A stretch of DNA of 64,000 nt, from the NCBI RefSeq assembly GCF_000400735.1, contig NZ_KE007366.1:124001-188000 (forward strand), read 5' to 3'. Below are positions 19,358 through 27,776 of the stretch, piece by piece; the first letter of the stretch is position 1, and each line of letters opens with the position of its first letter. This stretch comes from Acinetobacter tandoii DSM 14970 = CIP 107469 (GTDB taxonomy: Bacteria; Pseudomonadota; Gammaproteobacteria; Pseudomonadales; Moraxellaceae). The notes under the pieces are model-generated. The model was not told the DNA's origin and made no database searches. It saw only the letters and a program-made list of their open reading frames with translations. The translations under genes and the position numbers were made by a program.

Positions 19358-21217
19358 TTACATTTTCAATTGATCTCGCCCTGCATTTTTGGCGAGATAA
19401 AGCTGCTGATCTGCCGCTTTCATTAGTTCATGAATATCAGGGTAATGGTGATTTCGATCAATATAAGCAGCACCAACACTTATGGTCACGTATTGTTTAT
19501 GATCGCCACGATTCATATGTTCGAACTGATGCTGACGAATAATTTGAAGCAAATGCTGCAATGATTTTTCAACCACCACCACAGGCATATTCCGCAATAT
19601 AACCGCAAATTCCTCACCGCCGTAACGGGCTAAATAAGCGTGCTCAGGCAAATTACGTTGAATTACTTGGACCAATTGTTGCAGGATTTCATCTCCTTTG
19701 AGATGTCCATAATAATCATTATATTTTTTAAAATAATCAACATCTAACATAGCAAAAGCCAACACAGCATTATGCTGCTGTGCAGTTTCATTAAACTGAC
19801 GCTGAATTTCTGAATTCAAGGCACGGCGGTTAAAAGCCCCTGTTAGTGCATCGGTTTGCGCCTGTATCTCTAGCCTTTCATTTAGCTCACTTAACTGTAC
19901 AGTGCGTTCTTTTACTTTTTGATCCAATGAGGAATTAAGTTCTAATAAATTATTATTCAACTTCTCAATTCGATCGGAGTGATAAGCATAATTTCTTGAT
20001 TGTTGTACCATGATTAAAAAAGCATAAAAACTGGTCGAAGCAAAAGATAAGTTAACTGAATCGATCCAATTTAAACTCAGTAAAAAATCATGTAGAAAAG
20101 TGACACACAACAACACCACTGCCCATAAATTAATAGTGGAATATGGTTCGTGCCTATTTACGGTTTGATAGAATCCGTAAGCGAAGTTCAGCACCACAAT
20201 AATTCCCAACAAAAAACTATAAAATGCCAATTTTTCAAAAACTTCAGGCATTGATAAACAAGTAATGACTATGTCAAAACTCAATACAAATACAGCTATG
20301 GTAAAAACTGCGGGATGCAAATAGCGCTGATTGAGTAAAAACATGTAATTGATAAAGAAAAACGCCGATAGATAGGTAAAAATATATTCGAGCCGTGTTC
20401 CCCATAACCAATCAATATTGGTAAACACCGTATAGACATAGGGTGCAGAAAATAAATTGTGTAAAGCTAAAAAAATAATAAAGACGCCAAACACTAAGAA
20501 ACCATGGCTTTGGTTATGTCTGGCCCCTCGGAAAATGGCAAATAATATGGTGAATACACCAACGCCAATGACTGCACCGCATACGCCCGCAATGCTCATC
20601 ATTAGTTGTTGGAATTGGCGGTTCACTGTTTGACTCACCCCAATTCGCATTGGATTTTCTAAACCGCCATGTAAACTCTGAAAACTCGATACCTGCATGG
20701 TGACAGTAAAATATTCACTTTCGGCAATGAAATAAGCAAAGCGTGGTGCATTTTCGGTTTTATGAGTTTGAATGGTTTTGCCAACCTTACCTAGTCTTAA
20801 TAGAAAGTCACCATTTAAATACATCCGATAAGCGCCATATTGATTTGGAATCCAAATGGCAATACGGCGTCCTATAAACTCTTTCGGTATCTTAAAATGA
20901 CCAACAAAAGTGCCATAAGTATTTTGCGGGTAACCCATTTCTTTAAAGGAAATCGGTAAAAGTACGGTTCTAGAGGATCTGGTCGGTGTTGCGGTTTGCA
21001 ATAATTGCTTTGGATAATACTGCCATTGTCCTGACAAATACGTGGTCGTATTTTCTTCAAATGGGACTGAATTAATATTCTTTTGATGCGCGTAATAAGA
21101 CTCGGCAACTGGTTCATACAGTGCCCAACTGGATTGCTGTAACAGCAACATGAAACATGTCAGCGCATAAAGGATAAAATGCAATATCGTATATGGCTTA
21201 AATATTCTTATCTTCAA
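19358..21217 (-). CDS. Membrane diguanylate cyclase with 7TM-DISM sensor
   Basis: Makes cyclic di-GMP in response to an external signal. 619 residues from a TTG start at 21217 (AAGGA 12 bp before it; the signal peptide needs these first residues). A signal sequence (to about residue 32) leads into an extracytoplasmic jelly-roll-type domain (DISM type, residues 35-200), seven membrane helices (about 205-400), a coiled coil (430-460) and a GGDEF domain with the active motif RYGGEEF (GGEEF at 533-537). The inhibitory I-site RxxD before it reads LPEH, so product inhibition is probably lost. Regulates motility or biofilm; the pga genes at 57 kb are a natural target, by inference. Confidence 0.88.
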   Translation of the reverse strand: MKIRIFKPYTILHFILYALTCFMLLLQQSSWALYEPVAESYYAHQKNINSVPFEENTTTYLSGQWQYYPKQLLQTATPTRSSRTVLLPISFKEMGYPQNTYGTFVGHFKIPKEFIGRRIAIWIPNQYGAYRMYLNGDFLLRLGKVGKTIQTHKTENAPRFAYFIAESEYFTVTMQVSSFQSLHGGLENPMRIGVSQTVNRQFQQLMMSIAGVCGAVIGVGVFTILFAIFRGARHNQSHGFLVFGVFIIFLALHNLFSAPYVYTVFTNIDWLWGTRLEYIFTYLSAFFFINYMFLLNQRYLHPAVFTIAVFVLSFDIVITCLSMPEVFEKLAFYSFLLGIIVVLNFAYGFYQTVNRHEPYSTINLWAVVLLCVTFLHDFLLSLNWIDSVNLSFASTSFYAFLIMVQQSRNYAYHSDRIEKLNNNLLELNSSLDQKVKERTVQLSELNERLEIQAQTDALTGAFNRRALNSEIQRQFNETAQQHNAVLAFAMLDVDYFKKYNDYYGHLKGDEILQQLVQVIQRNLPEHAYLARYGGEEFAVILRNMPVVVVEKSLQHLLQIIRQHQFEHMNRGDHKQYVTISVGAAYIDRNHHYPDIHELMKAADQQLYLAKNAGRDQLKM

Positions 21218-21301
21218 GTCGCGTTTATTCCTTATTCGCGAATTTGATTTTTAATATAAAATAAAATGCACTAAAAAACGTTTATTTTCAGTAGCAAGTT
21301 T

Positions 21302-21338
21302 AACCATAGCACGCTTTTTCCTAAATATGCTATGGTTT
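21302..21338. repeat. Inverted repeat near the FKBP gene end
   Basis: AACCATAGCA and TGCTATGGTT, separated by about 17 bases, followed on the plus strand by TTTATTTTT. It lies just after the FKBP gene (minus strand). The T-tract is on the wrong strand for that gene, so its role is unclear. Confidence 0.4.
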
Positions 21339-21353
21339 ATTTTTCAAATATTA

Positions 21354-21692
21354 TTAGTCACGTGTTTTCACGTCATATAATTCAATTTCAAAAATTAAAT
21401 TCGAGTTGGCTGGAATAATATTACCCATTTTTCGCTCACCATAGGCTAAATGCGCAGGTACAATCAGTTTACGTTTACCACCCACTTTCATGCCCATAAT
21501 GCCCTGATCCCAGCCCTTAATCACACGGCCCGTACCAATCACACATTCAAAATAGTTGCCACGGTCAAGTGAAGAATCGAATTTAGTTCCGTCTTCCAAC
21601 CAGCCTGTGTAATGTGTGGTAATTAAAGCGCCTTTTACAGCTTCTTTACCTTCGCCTACAACTAAATCAATAATTTCTAATTCGTTTGACAT
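21354..21692 (-). CDS. FKBP-type peptidyl-prolyl isomerase
   Basis: Cis-trans prolyl isomerase of 112 residues, a single cytoplasmic FKBP domain without signal peptide. Typical motifs: HYTGWLEDGTKFDSSLDRG, VIKGWDQGIMGMKVGGKRKLIVPAHLAYGER and NLIFEIELYDV. The ATG at 21692 has GAGGAG at 9 bases; the longer open frame to 21764 overlaps yaeQ and is not needed. Third gene of the GTPase-yaeQ-FKBP group. Confidence 0.94.
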   Translation of the reverse strand: MSNELEIIDLVVGEGKEAVKGALITTHYTGWLEDGTKFDSSLDRGNYFECVIGTGRVIKGWDQGIMGMKVGGKRKLIVPAHLAYGERKMGNIIPANSNLIFEIELYDVKTRD

Positions 21693-21720
21693 ATTCAATA
21701 CTCCTCGAACACGCTTAAGT

Positions 21721-22251
21721 TTACTGTAACTGAATCCACTCAATTTGTGCTTGAGCATGATCACCTATGAGCGTCCACTCACCATCCATCACATTCAACT
21801 GCAATTGCATGGTACGTTCGCACAATTGCTGAATGGCTTCGGTAGTCGCTGGTGATAATTGCCAAACTTCAACATTACTGAGGGTTTTTAATTTGCTATT
21901 GCGTTTATACCACTCTTCAACTGCCGTACCGTAAGCAACCACGGCAACCGACTTACAACGTGCGCTGGCTTTTTTGACTTTATCTTCGTCAGGACAACCC
22001 ACCTCAATCCAATGTACCAACTGACCTGTCAGGTCTTTTTCCCAGAGTGCAGGTTCATCAGTTTCAAATAGATCTTTGGTAAATTCCAACTGTTCGCTCG
22101 CGTAACGTGCAAATGCCAAAATTCGAACCATCAAACGTTCAATGGTTTCTGATGGGTGCAATGCCATGGTGAGTTGATAATCACCATATTGGTGAATATC
22201 CATGTTGGCAATATTTAAATCTGCCTTATAAATTGTTGCTTTTAACGCCAT
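21721..22251 (-). CDS. yaeQ: YaeQ family protein
   Basis: 176 residues from ATG 22251. The sequence MALKATIYKADLNIANMDIHQY, then HPSETIERLMVRILAFA and DLTGQLVHWIEVGCPDE, is characteristic of YaeQ, a fold related to PD-(D/E)XK nucleases with no settled function; in E. coli it was linked to suppression of an RfaH defect. It lies 61 bp downstream of the COG0523 GTPase and 28 bp upstream of the FKBP gene on the same strand, so it falls under the same Zur-box promoter unless there is an internal one. Confidence 0.92.
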   Translation of the reverse strand: MALKATIYKADLNIANMDIHQYGDYQLTMALHPSETIERLMVRILAFARYASEQLEFTKDLFETDEPALWEKDLTGQLVHWIEVGCPDEDKVKKASARCKSVAVVAYGTAVEEWYKRNSKLKTLSNVEVWQLSPATTEAIQQLCERTMQLQLNVMDGEWTLIGDHAQAQIEWIQLQ

Positions 22252-22312
22252 GAAATGATCCTCAAATTTGGCGCCTAGCATATAAGATTTAACACAATTT
22301 TGCTGAACAGTT

Positions 22313-23344
22313 TTAATCCGTTTCCGTATCTATACGGCAGGCAAGTAACTGAGTTTCGAATAACGCCCAATCTCGTTCAGTTTGTACAATTACTTCAATA
22401 CGGTTATCGACATTTTCAGGTGCAGACTGATAATTAAACTGATTCGGATTAAAATTAAAACTTTTCCAACCTTGATTGGTATTAAAAATACCCTTGATTC
22501 TGAGCCACTGCTGCTGTTCGCATAACAGGTCAAGTAAATCGTAGAAATCAAATTGCCAACGCTTGGAAAACTTCCACCCTGCCACACTATAACCCTGCGC
22601 AGTTTCTACATAATGATAAGGTAGTTGCTTAATTTCAGGTAATGCAGACTCATTACTGTACTTTTTTTGAATCTGAATTAATGGCTGGATTTTGCGTTGT
22701 ATACCTTGATATGGCAAATCAATTTCTACCAGTTGGAGTTGCCCCAAAGTAGGTTTTAACCATGTCTGAGCATAGGCCAGATATTCCTGCTGCAACTGTT
22801 GTAAAGCCTGTTCATCAACCGCTTGCATATGTTCCGCATGTGAAATCACCACGATTTGCGCGGCTTTCAACTGATCAGCATACAGATTCTGTTTCACCCA
22901 TTCCTGTTCATGCAAACGCGAACCATCCACCACCGTAACTAAAGCACGCATTTGAATTTGGCTTTGCCAATGTGGTTCAGTCAGTTGCTCTAACAGTTGA
23001 GCTGGATGACCCAAACCTGTAGGTTCTATGAATAAACGATCAGGTTGAGTTTCAGACAATAAACGAGATAATGCAATTTGCATGGGCAATTGACTGCTGC
23101 AACACAAACAACCGCCTAAAAGCTCCTTTACGGCATAACCTTCGGTTTGCGGAAGCAGATTTTGATCCACCCCTATTTGACCAAACTCATTCATCAAGAC
23201 AGCCCAGACTTCGCCTTTAGGCTTTTGTGCCAATAAGCTATTCAGTAATGTAGTTTTTCCTGCACCTAAAAATCCAGAAATAATATGGGTCGGTACGGAT
23301 TTTTGTGGGGTCAACAGTTTCAAAATGAGATGCTCGCAAGCCAA
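22313..23344 (-). CDS. COG0523 (CobW/YeiR-like) zinc-related GTPase
   Basis: G3E-family GTPase thought to hand metal, usually zinc, to client proteins. 343 residues at most. Walker A GAGKTT follows the N-terminal PTHIISGFL; the metal-binding motif GCLCC (CxCC) is present near residue 80; switch and DxxG-equivalent FIEPTGLGHP follow, then a C-terminal CobW_C domain (RWQFDFYDLLDLLCEQQQWLRIKGI). Closest in style to E. coli YeiR rather than CobW or ZigA. No ATG exists before the P-loop: the frame opens at TTG 23344, and TTG 23323 with GAG 8 bases upstream is a better start. A Zur box lies just upstream. Confidence 0.9.
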   Translation of the reverse strand: MACEHLILKLLTPQKSVPTHIISGFLGAGKTTLLNSLLAQKPKGEVWAVLMNEFGQIGVDQNLLPQTEGYAVKELLGGCLCCSSQLPMQIALSRLLSETQPDRLFIEPTGLGHPAQLLEQLTEPHWQSQIQMRALVTVVDGSRLHEQEWVKQNLYADQLKAAQIVVISHAEHMQAVDEQALQQLQQEYLAYAQTWLKPTLGQLQLVEIDLPYQGIQRKIQPLIQIQKKYSNESALPEIKQLPYHYVETAQGYSVAGWKFSKRWQFDFYDLLDLLCEQQQWLRIKGIFNTNQGWKSFNFNPNQFNYQSAPENVDNRIEVIVQTERDWALFETQLLACRIDTETD

Positions 23345-23362
23345 ACAAAAAGTGAAGATTAA

Positions 23363-23377
23363 TGTAATAGTATAACA
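23363..23377. promoter_or_regulatory. Zur box before the COG0523 GTPase operon
   Basis: TGTAATAGTATAACA differs at one position from the core of the gammaproteobacterial Zur consensus TGTTATANTATAACA, and it retains the dyad. It lies 19-40 bp upstream of the possible start codons of the GTPase gene, suitable for repression in zinc-replete cells. Confidence 0.8.
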
Positions 23378-23458
23378 AAATCTTCACTTTCGCTGCATGT
23401 ACATATTACGAACTCATATGTCGTCGAATGTATTTTTAAACCGATATTGAATATAAAT

Positions 23459-24145
23459 TTAAACAAACTGGCTCGGATCCAACATGTGTAAGGTAATCTT
23501 TTTCACCTCATCTCGACTTTGCTGAATATGGGTGGCAATTGCCGCGATTGCTTCTTCAGTTTTTTGCTCAAAAATTAATTTTAAAATATGTTGATGTTCC
23601 TGATATGTGGCTTCAATACGGTACTGTTTAGAAAAATCTAAACGGCGGATAATCCGTATTTTTTCACTTAAGTCTAAGTGAATTCGCGCCATCTCATTAT
23701 TGCCTGCTGCACGAACCAAAGCGCAGTGAAAATCCTCATCCAGTTGCGAGAGTTGCTTTATGTCATTCAGATAATCTTGCGGTTCCACCATCCAAATTGC
23801 TTTCAGTCTTGCCAACTCACTGGATTGCTCACAATCTTGCTGTGACAACTTATAAATGGCATCTTTTTCCAGCACAATCCGCACATCATACAGTTCTTCA
23901 TAATAGCGGAAGTTCAGTGGTCGGACTTGCCAACCACTGCGGAAACTGACCTCGACATAGCCTTCTTGCTGCAAGCGATACAAAGCTTGCCGAATTGGAG
24001 TTCGACTCACCTCATATGCTTGTGCAACTTCAGACTCAGTAAAACGTTCACCTGGCATTAATTTGAAATCGAAAATATCGTTCTTAATGCGTTGATACAC
24101 CAGCGCGGACAAATTGTCTGCACTTTTACTTGTCGCGCTTTTCAT
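23459..24145 (-). CDS. GntR family regulator (FadR/VanR-like) of the urea operon
   Basis: 228 residues. N-terminal winged helix (residues 10-75) with the GntR pattern LVYQRIKNDIFDFKLMPGERF, TESEVAQAYEVSRTPIRQAL and LQQEGYVEV; C-terminal all-helical FCD ligand domain with the metal-binding pattern D-x-x-x-H (LDEDFHCALVRAAGN) and later histidines. It is the last gene of the atzF-uca-gntR unit, 15 bp after uca, so it probably controls this operon through the palindrome at 29624-29635. Ligand unknown; a urea-pathway intermediate is the obvious guess. Confidence 0.9.
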   Translation of the reverse strand: MKSATSKSADNLSALVYQRIKNDIFDFKLMPGERFTESEVAQAYEVSRTPIRQALYRLQQEGYVEVSFRSGWQVRPLNFRYYEELYDVRIVLEKDAIYKLSQQDCEQSSELARLKAIWMVEPQDYLNDIKQLSQLDEDFHCALVRAAGNNEMARIHLDLSEKIRIIRRLDFSKQYRIEATYQEHQHILKLIFEQKTEEAIAAIATHIQQSRDEVKKITLHMLDPSQFV

Positions 24146-24160
24146 TTCCTCTACTCAACT

Positions 24161-27100
24161 CTATTCCATATACACCAAAGGTTCTCCGCTGTGTACGGTT
24201 TGTCCCGCACGACAAATGACCGCTTTAACGATGCCATCTTCAGTCGCATACACAGGCAGCTCCATTTTCATGGCTTCAATAATAGCAACTGTTTCACCTT
24301 TTTTAATCTCCTGACCAGACTCAACAAAAATTTTCCAAATATTCCCCGTCATAGACGCATTCACAGCCAAGAAATCTCCAAAGTCCTCGAACTGTTGCTG
24401 AACGATTTCTTCGGGTTGCGTGCTATGTTCCTCTTTCCAACGCCCGACTTCTGCACTGAAAGCGTGTTGTTGCTGTTGCTTGAATGCGGCAATGCTTTCC
24501 GCTTCGTCCTGTAAAAATTGGGTATAATTGGCAAAATCAAACTCAGTTTCTTCAATTTGAATCTGCGCTACACCATGTGCAAAATCGGTACGCCATTGAT
24601 TCAATTCTGCTTCGGTAACAGGGAAAAATTTAATTTGGTCGAAGAACTGCAAGAACCATTGCTTATCACCAAATTGTTTGTTTTGTTTAAATTTATTCCA
24701 GATAGGCAAAGTACGCCCCACCAACTGATAGCCACCCGGTGAGTCCATACCATAAATACACATGTACATACCGCCAATACCGACCGTCCCTTCCGCAGTA
24801 AAGGTACGTGCAGGATTATATTTCGAACTGAGTAAACGATGACGCGGATCAATTGGCACCGCACAAGGTGCAGTCAAATAGACATCACCTAAGCCAAGCA
24901 CCAAATAATTGGCATCAAAAATAATGTCGCGGACTTGTTCACGGCTGTCTAAGCCATTAATCCGTTGAATAAAATCAACATTGTTGGGCAGCCATGGTGC
25001 TTTGGCGCAGACACTTTCCTGATAACGCTCCACAGCGCCCAAAGTCGCACTGTCCTCAAATGCCATTGGCAAATGCACAATCCGAGATGGAATTTTGAGC
25101 TGGCTTAAATCTCCCATTGAAGATTCCAACTCAAGTAAATGTGCAATCAGTTGTGGCTGTGAAATCACCAGACCATCATATTTAATTTGCAGTGAACGCA
25201 CCCCAGGTGACAGTTCTAAAATGCCATCTTGGTTGGCATTACGAATCATTTGCATCAATTGATGCACGCGTAAACGTAGCGCCAAATCTAATACATTTTC
25301 ACCATATTCCAGTAGAATATAACTGTCTCCTGCCTGACGATAGATTGTTTTTGGTGTTGTTGTGGTTTCCTCACGTAAAGACAGTATGGTACTACCTAGC
25401 TCGATTTCTGCTGGTCTTTCTGCAACCATTTGAGCAGTAGCAAAATGCTCAATCTGTTCAATTTGCTGACGTTCTAAAGCATTGGCTTGCTCGACTGTCA
25501 TCGGGTAAAAACTAATTTTATCATCAGCTTTTAATTGTCCTACTTTCCACAGCTCTGCTTTGGCAATCGTCACTGGACAAACAAAACCACCCAGACTCGG
25601 GCCATCTTTTGCCAAGATTACAGGAAAATCTCCCGTGAAGTTAATTGCCCCAATTGCATATTCACAGTCATGTACATTGGAGGGATGTAAGCCTGCTTCA
25701 CCACCATTTTCACGTGCCCAACTTGGTGTAGGACCCGATAGACGAACCCCTAAACGGTTCGAGTTAAAATGTACTGTCCATTCGGTTTGGAAAAACTCTT
25801 CAATATATTCTGCTTTAAAAAAATCTGGGGCACCATGCGGACCGTAAAGCACACCAATTTTCCATTCACGCCCATAACTTGGAATTAAATCAAGTGCGAG
25901 ATCTTGAGGCTCTGCTGCCGCCAAAGTTAATCCAGTATGCGGCATATCAGGATCAACCAGTTTAATCATATCTCCAGTACGTAATGTACGACCTGCATGT
26001 CCGCCAAAGTTACCTAAAGCAAAAGTTGCACGACTGCCTAAATATAGTGGGACATCCAAACCATGACGTACAGCCAAATACGTTCGACATCCCGACTCAA
26101 CTTGACCCAGTTTAAGCACCTGCCCCGCCTTCACCTGAATCGCCGACCAGAATGTAATCGGCTGATCATCCAAGGTTGCACAACAAGGTGCACCTGTTAA
26201 AGCAATGGTCGTTGCTGTGTGGAACTTGAGTGTAGGTCCGAGTAAGGTAAATTCAAACCCAGCAGCATTTTGTGGATTACCCACAATTTTATTGCCCAAT
26301 TGGAAGGCATAATCATCCATTGGCCCTGAAGGTGGCACACCAATATCCCAATAGCCTGTCCGTCCCGGATAATCTTGAATCGAGCTTAAAGTTCCCGGCT
26401 GCAAAACTTCAATTACTTTGGGCACATACGTAAAATCATCTAACATCCGTGTCCAAATGTTCATTTCGGCAAAACGCTGATCAGCAATGACTGCACGGGC
26501 ATAATCCAAGTTGGTACTAATACCATTAAGGCGTGTTTCACTCAGCACTTGCTGTAATTTTGCAATCGCTTGTTCACGGTTTTCCGCATGCACAATGATT
26601 TTGGCAATCATCGGATCAAAGTATTGTGAAATTTCTGTGCCCGTCGCCACCCATGTATCTACACGAGCGTGTTCAGGAAAATAAACTTCAGTTAATACCC
26701 CTGGACTAGGCTGGAAATTTTTAACTGGGTCTTCAGCATAAATACGCACTTCAATCGCTGCGCCTTGTGGCTGAATATTCTGTAATTTTTCCCAATCTAA
26801 GCCATCACCCGCAGCCACTTTGAGCATACATTCAATTAAATCCAGCCCTGTTACCATTTCTGTCACAGGATGTTCGACTTGTAGACGAGTATTGACTTCC
26901 AAGAAATAAAACTCATCACGTGCAGCATCATAAATAAACTCGACGGTGCCCGCGCTACGATAGTTAACCGAAGCACCTAGTTCTACTGCCGCTTGATGCA
27001 ACTTTTGACGCGTCGCTTCAGGCAATAATGCAGCAGGCGTTTCTTCCACCACTTTCTGGTTACGGCGCTGCAATGAGCAATCACGCTCACCTACTGCCAC

Positions 27101-27760
27101 TACTTGACCCAAGCCATCGCCAAAAATCTGGACTTCAACATGACGTGCTTTATCGACAAAACGTTCTAAAAACACGCCTGCATCTTTAAAAAATTGTTCA
27201 CCTAAACGTTTGACACTAGCATAGGCATCTTGCAGTGCTTCAGGCGTATCACAGCGGGTTAAACCAATACCGCCGCCTCCTGCGGTGCTTTTCAGCATAA
27301 TTGGATAACCTATTTCTGCCGCAGCAACCAATGCTTCTTCTAAACTATTGAGCAAACCTGTCCCCGGTGTCATTGGGACATGTGCAGCAGCAGCCAATTC
27401 ACGCGCACGATGTTTCAGACCAAATTCCAAAATCTGTTCGGCAGTTGGCCCCATAAAAGCAATATGGTTGGCTTCACAGGCTTGTGCAAATTCAGCACTT
27501 TCAGACAAAAAACCATAGCCTGGAAAAATTGCTTCAGCACCTGTTTGTTTAGCAGCAGCAATTAATTTTTCAATCGATAAATAGGTATCAGCGGGTTTGG
27601 TTCCTTGTAAGTCCACTGCCAGATCAGCATTTTGAACATGCTGCGCATAACGGTCACTGTCCGAATACACCGCAACACTAGTGATTCCTAATTTTTTTAA
27701 GGTACGAATCGCACGTACAGCAATTTCACCACGGTTGGCAATTAATACGGTTTTAAACAT
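24161..27760 (-). CDS. uca: Urea (or guanidine) carboxylase, biotin-dependent
   Basis: Carboxylates urea to allophanate with ATP, bicarbonate and biotin. 1199 residues from ATG 27760; family length about 1200. Biotin carboxylase domain in residues 1-450 (LIANRGEIAVRAIRTLKKLG, the glycine-rich KSTAGGGGIGL, EVNTRLQVEHPVTE); KipI/KipA-like carboxyltransferase domains about 460-1050 (PSGPMDDYAFQLGNKIVG; LLEYGENVLDLALRLRVHQL); biotin carrier domain at the end with EAMKMELP, biotinylated Lys1165. Some members prefer guanidine; no guanidine riboswitch or carboxyguanidine deiminase genes are beside it, so urea is the simpler reading. It lies 16 bp after atzF. Confidence 0.93.
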   Translation of the reverse strand: MFKTVLIANRGEIAVRAIRTLKKLGITSVAVYSDSDRYAQHVQNADLAVDLQGTKPADTYLSIEKLIAAAKQTGAEAIFPGYGFLSESAEFAQACEANHIAFMGPTAEQILEFGLKHRARELAAAAHVPMTPGTGLLNSLEEALVAAAEIGYPIMLKSTAGGGGIGLTRCDTPEALQDAYASVKRLGEQFFKDAGVFLERFVDKARHVEVQIFGDGLGQVVAVGERDCSLQRRNQKVVEETPAALLPEATRQKLHQAAVELGASVNYRSAGTVEFIYDAARDEFYFLEVNTRLQVEHPVTEMVTGLDLIECMLKVAAGDGLDWEKLQNIQPQGAAIEVRIYAEDPVKNFQPSPGVLTEVYFPEHARVDTWVATGTEISQYFDPMIAKIIVHAENREQAIAKLQQVLSETRLNGISTNLDYARAVIADQRFAEMNIWTRMLDDFTYVPKVIEVLQPGTLSSIQDYPGRTGYWDIGVPPSGPMDDYAFQLGNKIVGNPQNAAGFEFTLLGPTLKFHTATTIALTGAPCCATLDDQPITFWSAIQVKAGQVLKLGQVESGCRTYLAVRHGLDVPLYLGSRATFALGNFGGHAGRTLRTGDMIKLVDPDMPHTGLTLAAAEPQDLALDLIPSYGREWKIGVLYGPHGAPDFFKAEYIEEFFQTEWTVHFNSNRLGVRLSGPTPSWARENGGEAGLHPSNVHDCEYAIGAINFTGDFPVILAKDGPSLGGFVCPVTIAKAELWKVGQLKADDKISFYPMTVEQANALERQQIEQIEHFATAQMVAERPAEIELGSTILSLREETTTTPKTIYRQAGDSYILLEYGENVLDLALRLRVHQLMQMIRNANQDGILELSPGVRSLQIKYDGLVISQPQLIAHLLELESSMGDLSQLKIPSRIVHLPMAFEDSATLGAVERYQESVCAKAPWLPNNVDFIQRINGLDSREQVRDIIFDANYLVLGLGDVYLTAPCAVPIDPRHRLLSSKYNPARTFTAEGTVGIGGMYMCIYGMDSPGGYQLVGRTLPIWNKFKQNKQFGDKQWFLQFFDQIKFFPVTEAELNQWRTDFAHGVAQIQIEETEFDFANYTQFLQDEAESIAAFKQQQQHAFSAEVGRWKEEHSTQPEEIVQQQFEDFGDFLAVNASMTGNIWKIFVESGQEIKKGETVAIIEAMKMELPVYATEDGIVKAVICRAGQTVHSGEPLVYME

Positions 27761-27776
27761 GAGTGTTCCTATTTTT

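Noticed and set aside
24092..24514. 140-codon plus-strand frame across the gntR/uca junction
   Set aside because: Antisense to two clear genes and not similar to any protein I know.
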